Part shown: positions 25,886 to 34,391 of the stretch, one piece after another
Position numbering within the stretch: position 1 is the stretch's first letter
How the letters are laid out: each line of letters begins with the position of its first letter
NCBI GenBank assembly: GCA_008081045.1
Contig: VMDC01000002.1
Coordinates: forward strand, 62,001 to 126,000
From: Gammaproteobacteria bacterium
GTDB taxonomy: Bacteria; Pseudomonadota; Gammaproteobacteria; Pseudomonadales; Pseudohongiellaceae
Reading direction: 5' to 3'
Length of the DNA stretch: 64,000 nt
Notes under the pieces: model-generated
The model's database searches: none
The model's input: only the letters and a program-made list of their open reading frames with translations
Told to the model about the DNA's origin: nothing
Translations under genes and position numbers: made by a program

Positions 25886-27472
25886 ATGCGGAAGGATAGT
25901 CACTGCTTACTCGGTGTCTTGTTGTGCACTGTGATTTCAAACAGTGCTCTGGGTCAGTCTCGCTCCGACATGATTGAACGGTGTGCGCAACTGGCTGACC
26001 TTGACTTGCCGGACACTACCGTAACCGCAGCCAGCCTGGAGGCTACTGATCAGTTTGTACCACCCGGCGAGGAAGCCGCTCTCCGACTGCCGGACTTCTG
26101 CCGTCTGGAAGGGGTGATCTCCCCGACCGTTGGCTTTGAAGTCTGGTTACCCATCGCTGGCTGGAACGGCAAACTACAGCTTGTTGGCAATGGTGGCATG
26201 GCAGGTACGATCAGCTATCGCGCTATGGGTCGAGCTCTGGCTCGTGGCTACGCAACCGCGAGCACAGACACGGGCCACAGGGCGGGCCCGGTACCCTTCG
26301 ATGCTTCCTGGGCATCAGGCAGAATGGACCTGATTGAGGATTTTGGCCACCGAGCGCTTCACGTGACCACCGAGCGTGCTAAATCTGTCGTCAGGGCATT
26401 CTATGCCGCGGCGCCGCAGTACTCCTATTTTGTCGGATGCTCGAAAGGCGGCCAGCAGGGCTTGATGGAAGCTCAGCGTTATCCCGACGATTTTGATGGC
26501 ATCATAGCAGGCAATCCTGCTAATGACTGGACTCGCTTTTATGCCGGCGGGCATCTCTGGTACTCGCTGGCTATGTTGGAGGACGAGGAATCGTGGATCC
26601 CCCCGGCTAAATTGCGGGCTCTGGGCGAGGCAGTGAATAACGCCTGCGATGCCGACGACGGGATTCGTGATGGCATATTGATGAATCCTCAGGCCTGTGA
26701 CTTTCAGCCTGCCAGCCTCAGCTGTGAAGGGGGCAATGACAGAAACAGCTGCCTCACGCCAAAACAGGTCAGGGCCGTAGAGAGTATCTGGTCGGGCGTA
26801 CGCAACACCGGGGGTGAACTGATTTTTCCGGGGCTGGTGCCCGGAGGCGAAGCCGCGCCCGGGGGCTGGTCAACCTGGGTAACGGGTGCTGCGCCCTATC
26901 AGTCACTGCACTGGCGCGGTGGTGAAGGGTTCTTTCGCTGGTTTGTGTTCGATGATGCTGACTGGGATTTTCGCAGTTTTGATTTTGATTCGGATCTCGA
27001 ATTCGCCCTAGGAAAAGTCGGGTCAGCAGTTGATGCGAATGATCCGGATCTGTCAGCGTTTCGGGATCGCGGGGGCAAGCTGCTGGTCTATCACGGATGG
27101 AGTGATCCGGACATCTCACCGCTGGCCTCGATTGACTATTTCAGTCGGGTGGTGGATCTGTCAGCATCCAGAGCGGATACCAGTTCCCGGGAGCAAGCCG
27201 AGTCAGAGACTAAAGACTATTTTCGTTTATTCATGGTTCCCGGCATGGGGCACTGCGCTGGCGGCCCCGGACCGGATCGGTTTGACGCGCTCAACGCACT
27301 GGAAAACTGGGTTGAAAATGATGTACCGCCTGACTCGATAATCGCCAGAAAAATAGAGGGAGACCAGGTTATCCGCAGCCGGCCGCTCTGCGTATATCCA
27401 GCCGTTGCCCGGTATGATGGCAGTGGCAGCACAGACGAGGCGGCGAATTTTTACTGTGCTGTGCCTGAGTAA
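25886..27472 (+). CDS. Secreted tannase/feruloyl esterase family hydrolase
   Basis: 528 residues with a signal peptide ending near LGQ (residue 24). The alpha/beta-hydrolase nucleophile is in GCSKGGQQGLMEAQRYP (Ser near residue 186), the acid in YHGWSDPDISPLASIDY and the His in GMGHCAGGPGPDRFDAL. Cys next to the Ser and to the His gives the CS-D-HC pattern of the tannase family. Other family features are FCRLEGVISP, GNGGMAG and the N-D-W helix. It cleaves ester bonds of phenolic acids or, as in MHETase, terephthalate-type esters. GGGGAGGGG ends about 3 bases before the ATG. It probably forms one transcript with the CoA-transferase and the unknown protein downstream. Confidence 0.91.
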   Translation: MRKDSHCLLGVLLCTVISNSALGQSRSDMIERCAQLADLDLPDTTVTAASLEATDQFVPPGEEAALRLPDFCRLEGVISPTVGFEVWLPIAGWNGKLQLVGNGGMAGTISYRAMGRALARGYATASTDTGHRAGPVPFDASWASGRMDLIEDFGHRALHVTTERAKSVVRAFYAAAPQYSYFVGCSKGGQQGLMEAQRYPDDFDGIIAGNPANDWTRFYAGGHLWYSLAMLEDEESWIPPAKLRALGEAVNNACDADDGIRDGILMNPQACDFQPASLSCEGGNDRNSCLTPKQVRAVESIWSGVRNTGGELIFPGLVPGGEAAPGGWSTWVTGAAPYQSLHWRGGEGFFRWFVFDDADWDFRSFDFDSDLEFALGKVGSAVDANDPDLSAFRDRGGKLLVYHGWSDPDISPLASIDYFSRVVDLSASRADTSSREQAESETKDYFRLFMVPGMGHCAGGPGPDRFDALNALENWVENDVPPDSIIARKIEGDQVIRSRPLCVYPAVARYDGSGSTDEAANFYCAVPE

Positions 27473-27539
27473 TTCGCAAGGCCGCGGCGCTTCAAAAACA
27501 GCAATCAGATAACAGCATACCGTTCGACAGGAGGCCATT

Positions 27540-28541
27540 ATGCGCAAGTTGCTACCCTCGATTTTGTTATTGCTTTATGTCAGTCAGAGTAGCGCACAGG
27601 AATTTACACTGCCGCAAACGGAGTGGGGCGTACCGGATTTGCAGGCCGTGTGGAAGCATGCATCTATCATTCCATTCGAGAGGCCTGAATCCCTCGGAGA
27701 AAAGCGCGCCTACAGCGAAGAAGAAGCGCTTGCGCTGGAACGTTCGGAGCAGCAGCGGTTCGATGCGGATAATGAACCGCTCGATCCAGATCGACCGGCT
27801 CCCGAGGTGGCGGAGTCTCTCCCGCCGATCGGCAATTACGACCTGTTCTGGCGCGATGATGCGCAGTTCATACCAACTATAGACGGTGAATTCAGGACGT
27901 CGGCAATCATTGATCCCCCTAACGGGCGATTACCGCCGGTTCATCCGGGCGTTGAGCGTCCGCGATTTGAATCGAGGCGTGATGACCAGAGTACCAGAGG
28001 GCGCAGCAGTGATGGCCCGGAGGGGCGCAGCCTGGGTGAGCGCTGCCTGGTTGCTTTTGGTAATCTTTCCGGTCCCGTGATGAGCCCGATCATTTACAAC
28101 AGTCATTTAGAAATTCTGCAGTCACCCGGCTATGTGGTAATCGTTGCCGAAATGGTGCATGACGCCCGGATCATTCCCATTACCGATGAGCGCAACCCGG
28201 CAGCTGAGGTTCACAGAAAATGGATGGGCGATGCCATCGGGCGTTGGGAAGGCGATACGCTGGTAGTAGAAACCAAGCATTTCAATACCTGGCATCGTTT
28301 GCGGGGTTATGGCGTGGAGAATCTGACTGTCACCGAGCGGTTTCGTCGCAGCAGTGATAACAAGCTTATCTACGGTTTTACGGTAGATGATCCAAGTACA
28401 TTCACCACTCAATTCAGTGGTGAGTTTCCTCTTTCCAGGATAGAGGAACCTCTGTACGAATATGCCTGCCATGAAGGGAACTATGGCATGGTCGGCATTC
28501 TGGCGGGTGCTCGCACGCTCGAAGTGCAGGGAGAGGATTAG
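27540..28541 (+). CDS. Secreted protein of unknown function (CHEGN family, copy 1)
   Basis: 333 residues with a signal peptide ending at SAQ (residue 19). No known catalytic motif is seen. Distinct blocks are NYDLFWRDD, GEFRTSAIIDPPNGRLP, LGERCLVAFGNLSGP, VIVAEMVHDARIIPI, KWMGDAIGRWEGDTLVVETKHFN and the C-terminal YEYACHEGNYGMVGILAGAR. The same blocks recur in order in the protein at 52450-53499, so the two are paralogues. An Arg/Ser-rich insert lies near residues 145-165. AGGAGG lies about 7 bases before the start. It follows the tannase-family gene after 67 bases. The stop overlaps the converging trmO stop. Confidence 0.82.
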   Translation: MRKLLPSILLLLYVSQSSAQEFTLPQTEWGVPDLQAVWKHASIIPFERPESLGEKRAYSEEEALALERSEQQRFDADNEPLDPDRPAPEVAESLPPIGNYDLFWRDDAQFIPTIDGEFRTSAIIDPPNGRLPPVHPGVERPRFESRRDDQSTRGRSSDGPEGRSLGERCLVAFGNLSGPVMSPIIYNSHLEILQSPGYVVIVAEMVHDARIIPITDERNPAAEVHRKWMGDAIGRWEGDTLVVETKHFNTWHRLRGYGVENLTVTERFRRSSDNKLIYGFTVDDPSTFTTQFSGEFPLSRIEEPLYEYACHEGNYGMVGILAGARTLEVQGED

Positions 28542-29254
28542 TCAGTCTTCTCAGACGGGCATATTTCACGAACTTCAACGTGCCCGTCCGTCACGACCCA
28601 TTTCACGTTCAGGTCGTAAAGTGCCATTCCATATTGTTTGTCGTCTTCGCTGCGTGCCCGCCAGGCCGGCCTGGGGTCTTGCTGAAGGACTGAAATAATG
28701 AACGCCTTCAGATTGGGATACGTCGATTGGTATCGCGACAGTGCGTCAAGGGCGGAATCGGTGAAATTGACATTCCAGCATGCACCGGGCTTGTCCGACG
28801 CAAAGCCTGAACGGGCCTGAGGGATTGCATCTGCGTAGACGATGTAAGGCTTGATATCCAGAATGGGGGTCGCATCGACCAGATCAATGCCTCCAACCCT
28901 CAGGGTAAGCTGAGACTGGATTGTCTGAGTCCCGAGATTTCTGACGACAGAAAGTCCGATCGGATTCGGGCGGAACGGGGAGCGGCTAGCGAATACGCCA
29001 AGCTTTTGTTTGCCGCCCAAGCGGGGTGGCTGCACCAGCGGGGACCAGCCCAGTTCGCTGGTCTGGTGAAAATGCCAGAGCAGCCAGAGATGAGAAAACT
29101 GCTCGAGACCTCGCATGCAGTCTCTGTGGTCAAAGCCATCTTCGAATAGGATTTCCGCCTCTGCTTCCGATACCAGATTCGGCTGTCTGGGTGTCGCGAA
29201 TTTTTGCCGGTAAGGGCTGCGAATGACTCCGATGGCTCGATAGGAAAATTCCAT
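28538..29254 (-). CDS. trmO: tRNA (t6A37) N6-methyltransferase TrmO
   Basis: 238 residues. The start YRAIGVIRSPYRQKFATPRQP is the TsaA/TrmO (YaeB, UPF0066) signature, followed by FSHLWLLWHFH and LGVFASRSPFRPNPIGLS, which form the S-adenosylmethionine site of the beta-barrel domain. A small C-terminal domain follows. It methylates N6-threonylcarbamoyladenosine at position 37 of ANN-decoding tRNA. ATG at 29254 is chosen because the protein then begins MEFSYRAIG like its family; an in-frame ATG at 29305 would overlap the upstream gene. It starts 7 bases after the upstream hydrolase gene stops, so the two are co-transcribed. Confidence 0.93.
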   Translation of the reverse strand: MEFSYRAIGVIRSPYRQKFATPRQPNLVSEAEAEILFEDGFDHRDCMRGLEQFSHLWLLWHFHQTSELGWSPLVQPPRLGGKQKLGVFASRSPFRPNPIGLSVVRNLGTQTIQSQLTLRVGGIDLVDATPILDIKPYIVYADAIPQARSGFASDKPGACWNVNFTDSALDALSRYQSTYPNLKAFIISVLQQDPRPAWRARSEDDKQYGMALYDLNVKWVVTDGHVEVREICPSEKTD

Positions 29255-29261
29255 CAGCCTG

Positions 29262-30560
29262 TCAGTTCCGCATGGCCTCGTAAACCATGCGCGCAGCAAT
29301 GTCATTGGTGAAAGGAGTGTCGTCAGGACCGCCCCATTTTTGCACCATGTAAATCAGGTAAAAGTCATTTTCCTCATCAACAAGAAACAGGGTGCCGCCA
29401 ATACCGCGCCAGCCAAAGTTATGCGGCCCGTCAGGATCATCAGTGGTGGGTTGCAGATGAAATCCCAACCCCCAGTCACCGATGTCTCCGTAGAAAAAAT
29501 ATTGCCGTGACACCCCGGGCCCGAGGGTCCCTTCCCGCATCAGATCAAGACCTGAGGCAGACAGGATATGTGTGCCATCCAGAGTACCTCCGTTCAGCAG
29601 CATAAGAGCGAAGCGCGCGTAATCCTCGGCGGTAGAATTTAACCCGTGACCTCCGGCGAGCATCCCCCGAACCCGGGTATTGTCAGTCATGGGGCCGAAG
29701 ATTGGTTCGGCAACGCGAGAGGCATCTTTCTCATCGACCCAGAAGCTGGTGTCTTTCATGCTGAGCGGGCCAAAAATTCGGTCTGCAAGGAGGTCGTCGA
29801 GCGTTTGCCCGCTCGCAACTTCGAGCACTGCGCCCAGTACATCGGTTGAGTGCCCATAGTGCCAGGCAGTTCCGGGTTCAAACAGTACAGGCAATTGACC
29901 GATCCGAGCTGCGAGGTCCTGTGCGCTGATGGTGTTGAAAGCTTCCATGAAGGAGGCGCCGACTGCGTCCGGGTCCGGTCGTGTCAGAATATCGGGAAAG
30001 CTGTCCCGATACAGAGGCCCGAGTGGCGTATTCATGGCAAAGGGCTGCTGGACGATGCCTGATTGATGGGTCAGCAAATGCCTTATCGTCATGGTGTTGT
30101 TGGCCGGTCGGATATCGCCGGTGGCACTGTCGATCACTTGCAGACCGAGGAAGCTCGGCAGGTAGTCGCTCACCGGGTCATCGAGACCGAGTTGCCCTGA
30201 TTCGACGAGGCTCATTGCAGCGACACTGATTATGGGTTTGGTCATGGAATAGATTCGAAAAATGGAATCAGTGGTTACTGGAGTGGATGAATCCTGAGTC
30301 TGCGTGCCCACGGACTCAAGCAGACCGACACCACTACCGTTGCCTACCCACAACAGGGCACCTGATATGTGCCCCACATCGACAGCGCGCTGCATTTCGC
30401 GTCTGATCTGTGCAACCTCGGCTTCATCCAGACCAAATTGTCCCGCGGATATGGCATTGAACGGTTGCGCTCTGTCTGTTGCCGGCCGCGTGTTGTTGCT
30501 ATCCGTTGTACAGGAGCACGCGAGTATAGTTATTAAGAATAAAAGTGCAGGACGGAACAT
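29262..30560 (-). CDS. Serine hydrolase of the beta-lactamase (class C/EstB) family, predicted lipoprotein
   Basis: 432 residues. The signal peptide ends LLFLITILACSC, which fits a lipobox, so the protein is probably anchored to a membrane. The catalytic SMTK (S-x-x-K) follows IFRIY, near residue 106. WHYGHSTDVLGAVLE gives the Tyr-x-x loop, and MLAGGHGLNSTAEDYARFA and DWGLGFHLQP are typical of the family. The class includes esterases, D-aminopeptidases and carboxypeptidases; true beta-lactamase activity is not implied. It is followed 7 bases later by trmO on the same strand. Confidence 0.9.
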   Translation of the reverse strand: MFRPALLFLITILACSCTTDSNNTRPATDRAQPFNAISAGQFGLDEAEVAQIRREMQRAVDVGHISGALLWVGNGSGVGLLESVGTQTQDSSTPVTTDSIFRIYSMTKPIISVAAMSLVESGQLGLDDPVSDYLPSFLGLQVIDSATGDIRPANNTMTIRHLLTHQSGIVQQPFAMNTPLGPLYRDSFPDILTRPDPDAVGASFMEAFNTISAQDLAARIGQLPVLFEPGTAWHYGHSTDVLGAVLEVASGQTLDDLLADRIFGPLSMKDTSFWVDEKDASRVAEPIFGPMTDNTRVRGMLAGGHGLNSTAEDYARFALMLLNGGTLDGTHILSASGLDLMREGTLGPGVSRQYFFYGDIGDWGLGFHLQPTTDDPDGPHNFGWRGIGGTLFLVDEENDFYLIYMVQKWGGPDDTPFTNDIAARMVYEAMRN

Positions 30561-30598
30561 GGTGGGAGACTCCGAGTTAATAAGTACGCTGCCGGGCT

Positions 30599-31129
30599 TC
30601 AGTTTTTCTGATCTGCACGCATCTCTGCCTTGAAGCGCTTGAAATTCTTGACGTAGATCTCAGCACTCATTACCAGCCTGGCCTGCTGCTCTTCGCTGAG
30701 CGTTTTGATGACCTTAGCCGGAGAGCCCATGACCAGAGAGCCATCGGGTATTTCCTTGCCTTCAGTAATCAGGGTGTTGGCCCCGATCAGGCAGTTATTG
30801 CCGACTCTAGCCCCGTTTAGAATAACGGAATTGATGCCAATTAAAGAATTGTCGCCGATACGGCAGCCGTGCAGCATGACTTTGTGTCCCACCGTGACGT
30901 TTTTGCCTATCACCAGTGGGATGCCGGGATCGGTATGCAGCACCGCACCGTCCTGGATGTTGGAGTTTTCGCCCACGGAAATGCGTGCGTTATCGCCCCG
31001 GATCACTGCGTTGAACCAGACGCTGGCGTTGTTCTCAAGCCGAACCTTGCCCACGACCGTGGCATTTTCGGCAACGAAGTAGTCTTCCCCTGTTATCTCC
31101 ACCGAGTCGCTGCCCAGGCTGTAGATCAT
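30599..31129 (-). CDS. Gamma-carbonic anhydrase family protein (left-handed beta-helix)
   Basis: 176 residues of hexapeptide repeats forming a left-handed parallel beta-helix. The three zinc-ligand His are seen in [22 protein letters not shown] and [14 protein letters not shown], spaced as in YrdA/CaiE/PaaY-type gamma-carbonic anhydrases. WFNAVIRGD gives the Arg and Asp that shape the trimer interface. It probably hydrates CO2, or acts as a zinc or CoA-thioester hydrolase as some relatives do. Cytosolic. It lies 38 bases before the serine hydrolase gene on the same strand, so it is probably in the same transcript. Confidence 0.92.
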   Translation of the reverse strand: MIYSLGSDSVEITGEDYFVAENATVVGKVRLENNASVWFNAVIRGDNARISVGENSNIQDGAVLHTDPGIPLVIGKNVTVGHKVMLHGCRIGDNSLIGINSVILNGARVGNNCLIGANTLITEGKEIPDGSLVMGSPAKVIKTLSEEQQARLVMSAEIYVKNFKRFKAEMRADQKN

Positions 31130-31339
31130 CGCGCGTTTCTCCTTTGAATGAGCGAGAATTGTTCCTCATTATAGCCCCGAAACCTGTAGAGGGCTTGTGT
31201 TACCGTGTTCGCGCAGCGGCACATACTGTGTCTTCCGCCTGCCGAGAAACCGAATTGGCGATAAACAGGTGTGGGGCTGGTTTCACTGGTGTAGACTCAA
31301 CCCATCACGCATCAAGAAAAACAATAAGGAGAAGTTGTT

Positions 31340-32467
31340 ATGTCGTCATCCCGGTCTCTTTTGTCTTCACTTTCAGTATGTGTCGCGCTTGCTGCAACGG
31401 GCACCGCGCTGGCTGAGGATACAGATTTCATCACCGGCAAAGGCTTGCCCAACCCTAACCCGGTGGTTGTGCCTAACTGGGGAGAACTCCCTGCTGGCCG
31501 GAACTGGGGGTCCACAGCCGGTATCGATATTGACCCAACCGACGGGCACATCTGGGCTTACGAGCGTTGTGGTGCGTCGAGTTTCGGCGGTGGTGTGCCG
31601 GTGAACTGTGATACCAATCCGGTTGACCCCATCTTCAAGTTTAATCGTGATACGGGTGAGGTGATGGCGAACTTTGGTGGAGGCCTGATGCAGACACCAC
31701 ACGGTATCCATGCGGCTGCCGATGGTACCGTCTGGGTGACAGACTTTGCCGCCAATGCTGATGGCACCAAGGGTCATCAGGTGCATCAGTTCAGCGCTGA
31801 CGGTGAGTTACTGATGAGTCTCGGTAAGCCCGGCCAATCCGGCACCGGCCCGGATGTATTCAATCAGCCTAATGATGTCATCGTCGGACCAGACGGCAGC
31901 ATTTATGTGTCAGACGGCCACAACGGCCAGGGCATGACCAGCAACCAGGCAATGGAAGAAGGTCGGGCTTCAGGCAACACGGCACGCATCATGAAATTTG
32001 CACCGGACGGCACTTTTATCAAACAGTGGGGTGAGATCGGCGTGCGACACGGTGAGTTCCGCACGCCTCATGCCATGGAATTTGACGCCTACGGCAGGCT
32101 CTGGGTCGCCGACCGGGGCAATCATCGCCTCGAGATCTTCGATCAGGAAGGGAATTATCTGGAGTCTCGTTACGCATACGGTCGTATCAGCGGACTGTTT
32201 ATCACTGATGATGGCATGGTGTATGCCATTGACTCAGAATCCAGTCCGACCAACCACGTCGGCTGGCGCAATGGTGTCCGAATCGGGCCTGTTGATGAAG
32301 ACGTAATCGTGGGTTTCATTCAGCCGTTTGATCGGCCGGACCGTGTAGGTCAGGGAACAGCTGGCGAAGGCGTTGCGGTGGATGCGGACGGTAATGTGTT
32401 TGCGGCCGAGGGACCCAACTCTCTGAGCTGGGCCGGCGGGGCTTTTACCAAGTACGAAACTCGTTAA
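31340..32467 (+). CDS. Exported NHL-repeat beta-propeller resembling peptidyl-alpha-hydroxyglycine amidating lyase (PAL)
   Basis: 375 residues with a signal peptide ending at ALA (residue 25). NHL repeats form a six-bladed propeller. Blocks match the PAL half of eukaryotic PAM closely: QTPHGIHAAADGTVWVTD (His 121), GSIYVSDGH (Tyr 189), KQWGE, EFRTPHAMEFD (His 244) and LWVADRGNHR (Arg 259). These correspond to two zinc ligands, the catalytic Tyr and an active-site Arg. At the third zinc-ligand position the sequence has Glu 343 (AGEGVAVD) instead of His. It may be a periplasmic lyase acting on hydroxylated amide-type products, but many NHL proteins are not lyases. AAGGAGAAG precedes the ATG. 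Single-gene unit with a terminator after it. Confidence 0.83.
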   Translation: MSSSRSLLSSLSVCVALAATGTALAEDTDFITGKGLPNPNPVVVPNWGELPAGRNWGSTAGIDIDPTDGHIWAYERCGASSFGGGVPVNCDTNPVDPIFKFNRDTGEVMANFGGGLMQTPHGIHAAADGTVWVTDFAANADGTKGHQVHQFSADGELLMSLGKPGQSGTGPDVFNQPNDVIVGPDGSIYVSDGHNGQGMTSNQAMEEGRASGNTARIMKFAPDGTFIKQWGEIGVRHGEFRTPHAMEFDAYGRLWVADRGNHRLEIFDQEGNYLESRYAYGRISGLFITDDGMVYAIDSESSPTNHVGWRNGVRIGPVDEDVIVGFIQPFDRPDRVGQGTAGEGVAVDADGNVFAAEGPNSLSWAGGAFTKYETR

Positions 32468-32482
32468 GCAAAACCCGTCTCG

Positions 32483-32514
32483 AAAAAAGCCCGCTCGGTG
32501 AGCGGGCTTTTTTT
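32483..32514. terminator. Rho-independent terminator
   Basis: A perfect 14-base stem (32483-32496 and 32500-32513) with a 3-base loop: A6 then GCCCGCTC, mirrored and followed by T7. It ends the PAL-like gene (stop 32467) and, since both sides carry A/T runs, can also stop transcription coming from the pyruvate carboxylase genes on the other strand (stop 32576). Confidence 0.93.
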
Positions 32515-32575
32515 CTGGGGCGTATTTCGTGCCAAGTCTGGCAAGGTCTAAAGCCACTCGAGCGCGCCGGCGCGA

Positions 32576-34378
32576 TTACTGGCCGATTTCCATCAGCACT
32601 TCGCCTGGCGTGACCCGGTCGCCCTTGACGACATTAATCGCGAGTACCTTTCCGGCAACGTTGGTATTGATTTCTGATTCCATTTTCATCGCCTCAGTGA
32701 CCATTACGGCCTGACCGGCCGAGACTTCATCGCCAAGTTTAACCAGGACGTCGACAACGTTGCCTGGCATGGCTGCGGTTACATGGCCCGGTTCGGTGGC
32801 TTTCATGCGCCTGCCGCTTCCTTCTGCGACATATTCATTGAGCGGTTCAAAAATGACCTCTTCAGGCATGCCGTCCAGTGACACGTATAATTTGCGACGG
32901 CCTCCACCGGAATCTCCGACGCCGGTGATCGCGACCTCATAGGTTTCTCCATGAACATCAAGCTTGAACTCGGTGGCCGTAGTGCCTTCGGTGCTATTCC
33001 CCGGGTCAGCTGGCAGCAGCGCTTCCGGCTGCAGCGTACCGTCTCTTCGCTGCTCCAGGAATTCCCGACCCAGATCCGGGAACATGGCGAAGGTCAGGAC
33101 ATCCTCATCCGATTTCGCGAGATCGCCGATCTCTGACCGTAGCTTGGCAAGCTCTGGTGTCAGGCTGTCCGCGGGTCGCTCCTCCGAAACCCCTTCATTG
33201 CCGATGGCTTTTTTTCTGACCGCCTCATTTACGGGCGCAGGTGGCTGGCCGTAACCGCCCTGCAGATAGCGCTTAACCTCATTGGTGATGGTTTTGTAAC
33301 GCTCGCCAGCGAGCACATTGTAGACCGCCTGAGTGCCGACGATTTGCGAAGTGGGAGTAACCAGAGGAGGGAAGCCAAGATCCTCCCGGACTCTGGGAAT
33401 TTCGTCAAACACCTCATTGATCCGTTCCAGCGCATTCTGGTCTTTCAACTGGTTGGCGAGATTGGACATCATGCCGCCGGGAACCTGGTTGATCTGAACC
33501 GAAATGTCTTCACGGGTGAATTCGCTTTCAAACTGGTGGTATCTCTTGCGCACTTCTCGGAAGTAGTCGTTGATTGACGTCAATTTTTCCAGCGACAGTC
33601 CTGTATCGAATTCAGTTCCCTGCAGCGCTGCCACCTGAAATTCGGTGGCCGGATGCGAGGTCCCGCCGGCAAATGACGCGATGGCGGTATCTATCCGGTC
33701 GGCACCGGCTTCAATGGCCTTGAGCTGACACATGGGTGCCAGGCCCGAAGTTGCATGGGAATGGATTGCCAGCGGCAGTGCGACGCTTTGTTTGATGGCG
33801 CTGACCAGTTCAAAAGTGGCGTAAGGCGTTAACAACCCGGCCATATCCTTAATGGCAATGGAATCGGCACCCATCGATTCCAGCTGCTTGGCCTGCTCCA
33901 CAAATAGCTCGCTGGTATGGGCCGGACTGGTGGTGTAGCAAATGGTGCCCTGTGCGTGTTTGTCGCAGCGCTTTACCGCCTTCATTGCGGTTTCTATATT
34001 GCGCAGGTCGTTGAGGGCGTCAAAGACACGAAATACATCAATGCCGTTCTCTGCTGACTTCGCGACGAAACCCTCAACGACATCGTCTGCATAGTGACGA
34101 TAGCCCAGCAGATTCTGGCCGCGCAGCAGCATTTGTAGCCGGGTATTGGGCAGTGCGGCTCGCAGCTGCCTCAACCTGGCCCACGGATCTTCCTTGAGAA
34201 ACCGGATGCAGGCGTCGAATGTGGCGCCACCCCAGACTTCAAGTGACCAGAACCCCACTGCATCAAGCTGCTCGCAAATGGGCAGCATGTCCTCTGTGCG
34301 CATTCTGGTCGCAATCAGGGATTGATGCGCGTCTCTCAGGATCACCTCGGTGACTTCAATAGGTCGTGCTCCGCTCAT
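32576..34378 (-). CDS. pycB: Pyruvate carboxylase subunit B / OadA-type carboxyltransferase with biotinyl domain
   Basis: 600 residues. The carboxyltransferase barrel starts at VTEVILRDAHQSLIATRMRTEDML, with metal and substrate motifs GGATFDACIRFL, RGQNLLGYRHYADD and IAIHSHATSG (metal His pair). A PYC/OADA linker domain follows, then a C-terminal biotin carboxyl-carrier domain whose biotin Lys is in TEAMKMES near residue 566. With the adjacent biotin carboxylase it forms two-subunit pyruvate carboxylase, making oxaloacetate. No OadB or OadG membrane gene is near, arguing against a sodium-pump decarboxylase. ATG at 34378, with GAGGA about 10 bases upstream, gives the normal N-terminus; the open frame further upstream overlaps subunit A and is a shadow. 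Confidence 0.9.
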   Translation of the reverse strand: MSGARPIEVTEVILRDAHQSLIATRMRTEDMLPICEQLDAVGFWSLEVWGGATFDACIRFLKEDPWARLRQLRAALPNTRLQMLLRGQNLLGYRHYADDVVEGFVAKSAENGIDVFRVFDALNDLRNIETAMKAVKRCDKHAQGTICYTTSPAHTSELFVEQAKQLESMGADSIAIKDMAGLLTPYATFELVSAIKQSVALPLAIHSHATSGLAPMCQLKAIEAGADRIDTAIASFAGGTSHPATEFQVAALQGTEFDTGLSLEKLTSINDYFREVRKRYHQFESEFTREDISVQINQVPGGMMSNLANQLKDQNALERINEVFDEIPRVREDLGFPPLVTPTSQIVGTQAVYNVLAGERYKTITNEVKRYLQGGYGQPPAPVNEAVRKKAIGNEGVSEERPADSLTPELAKLRSEIGDLAKSDEDVLTFAMFPDLGREFLEQRRDGTLQPEALLPADPGNSTEGTTATEFKLDVHGETYEVAITGVGDSGGGRRKLYVSLDGMPEEVIFEPLNEYVAEGSGRRMKATEPGHVTAAMPGNVVDVLVKLGDEVSAGQAVMVTEAMKMESEINTNVAGKVLAINVVKGDRVTPGEVLMEIGQ

Positions 34379-34391
34379 AAATCCTAGTTCC

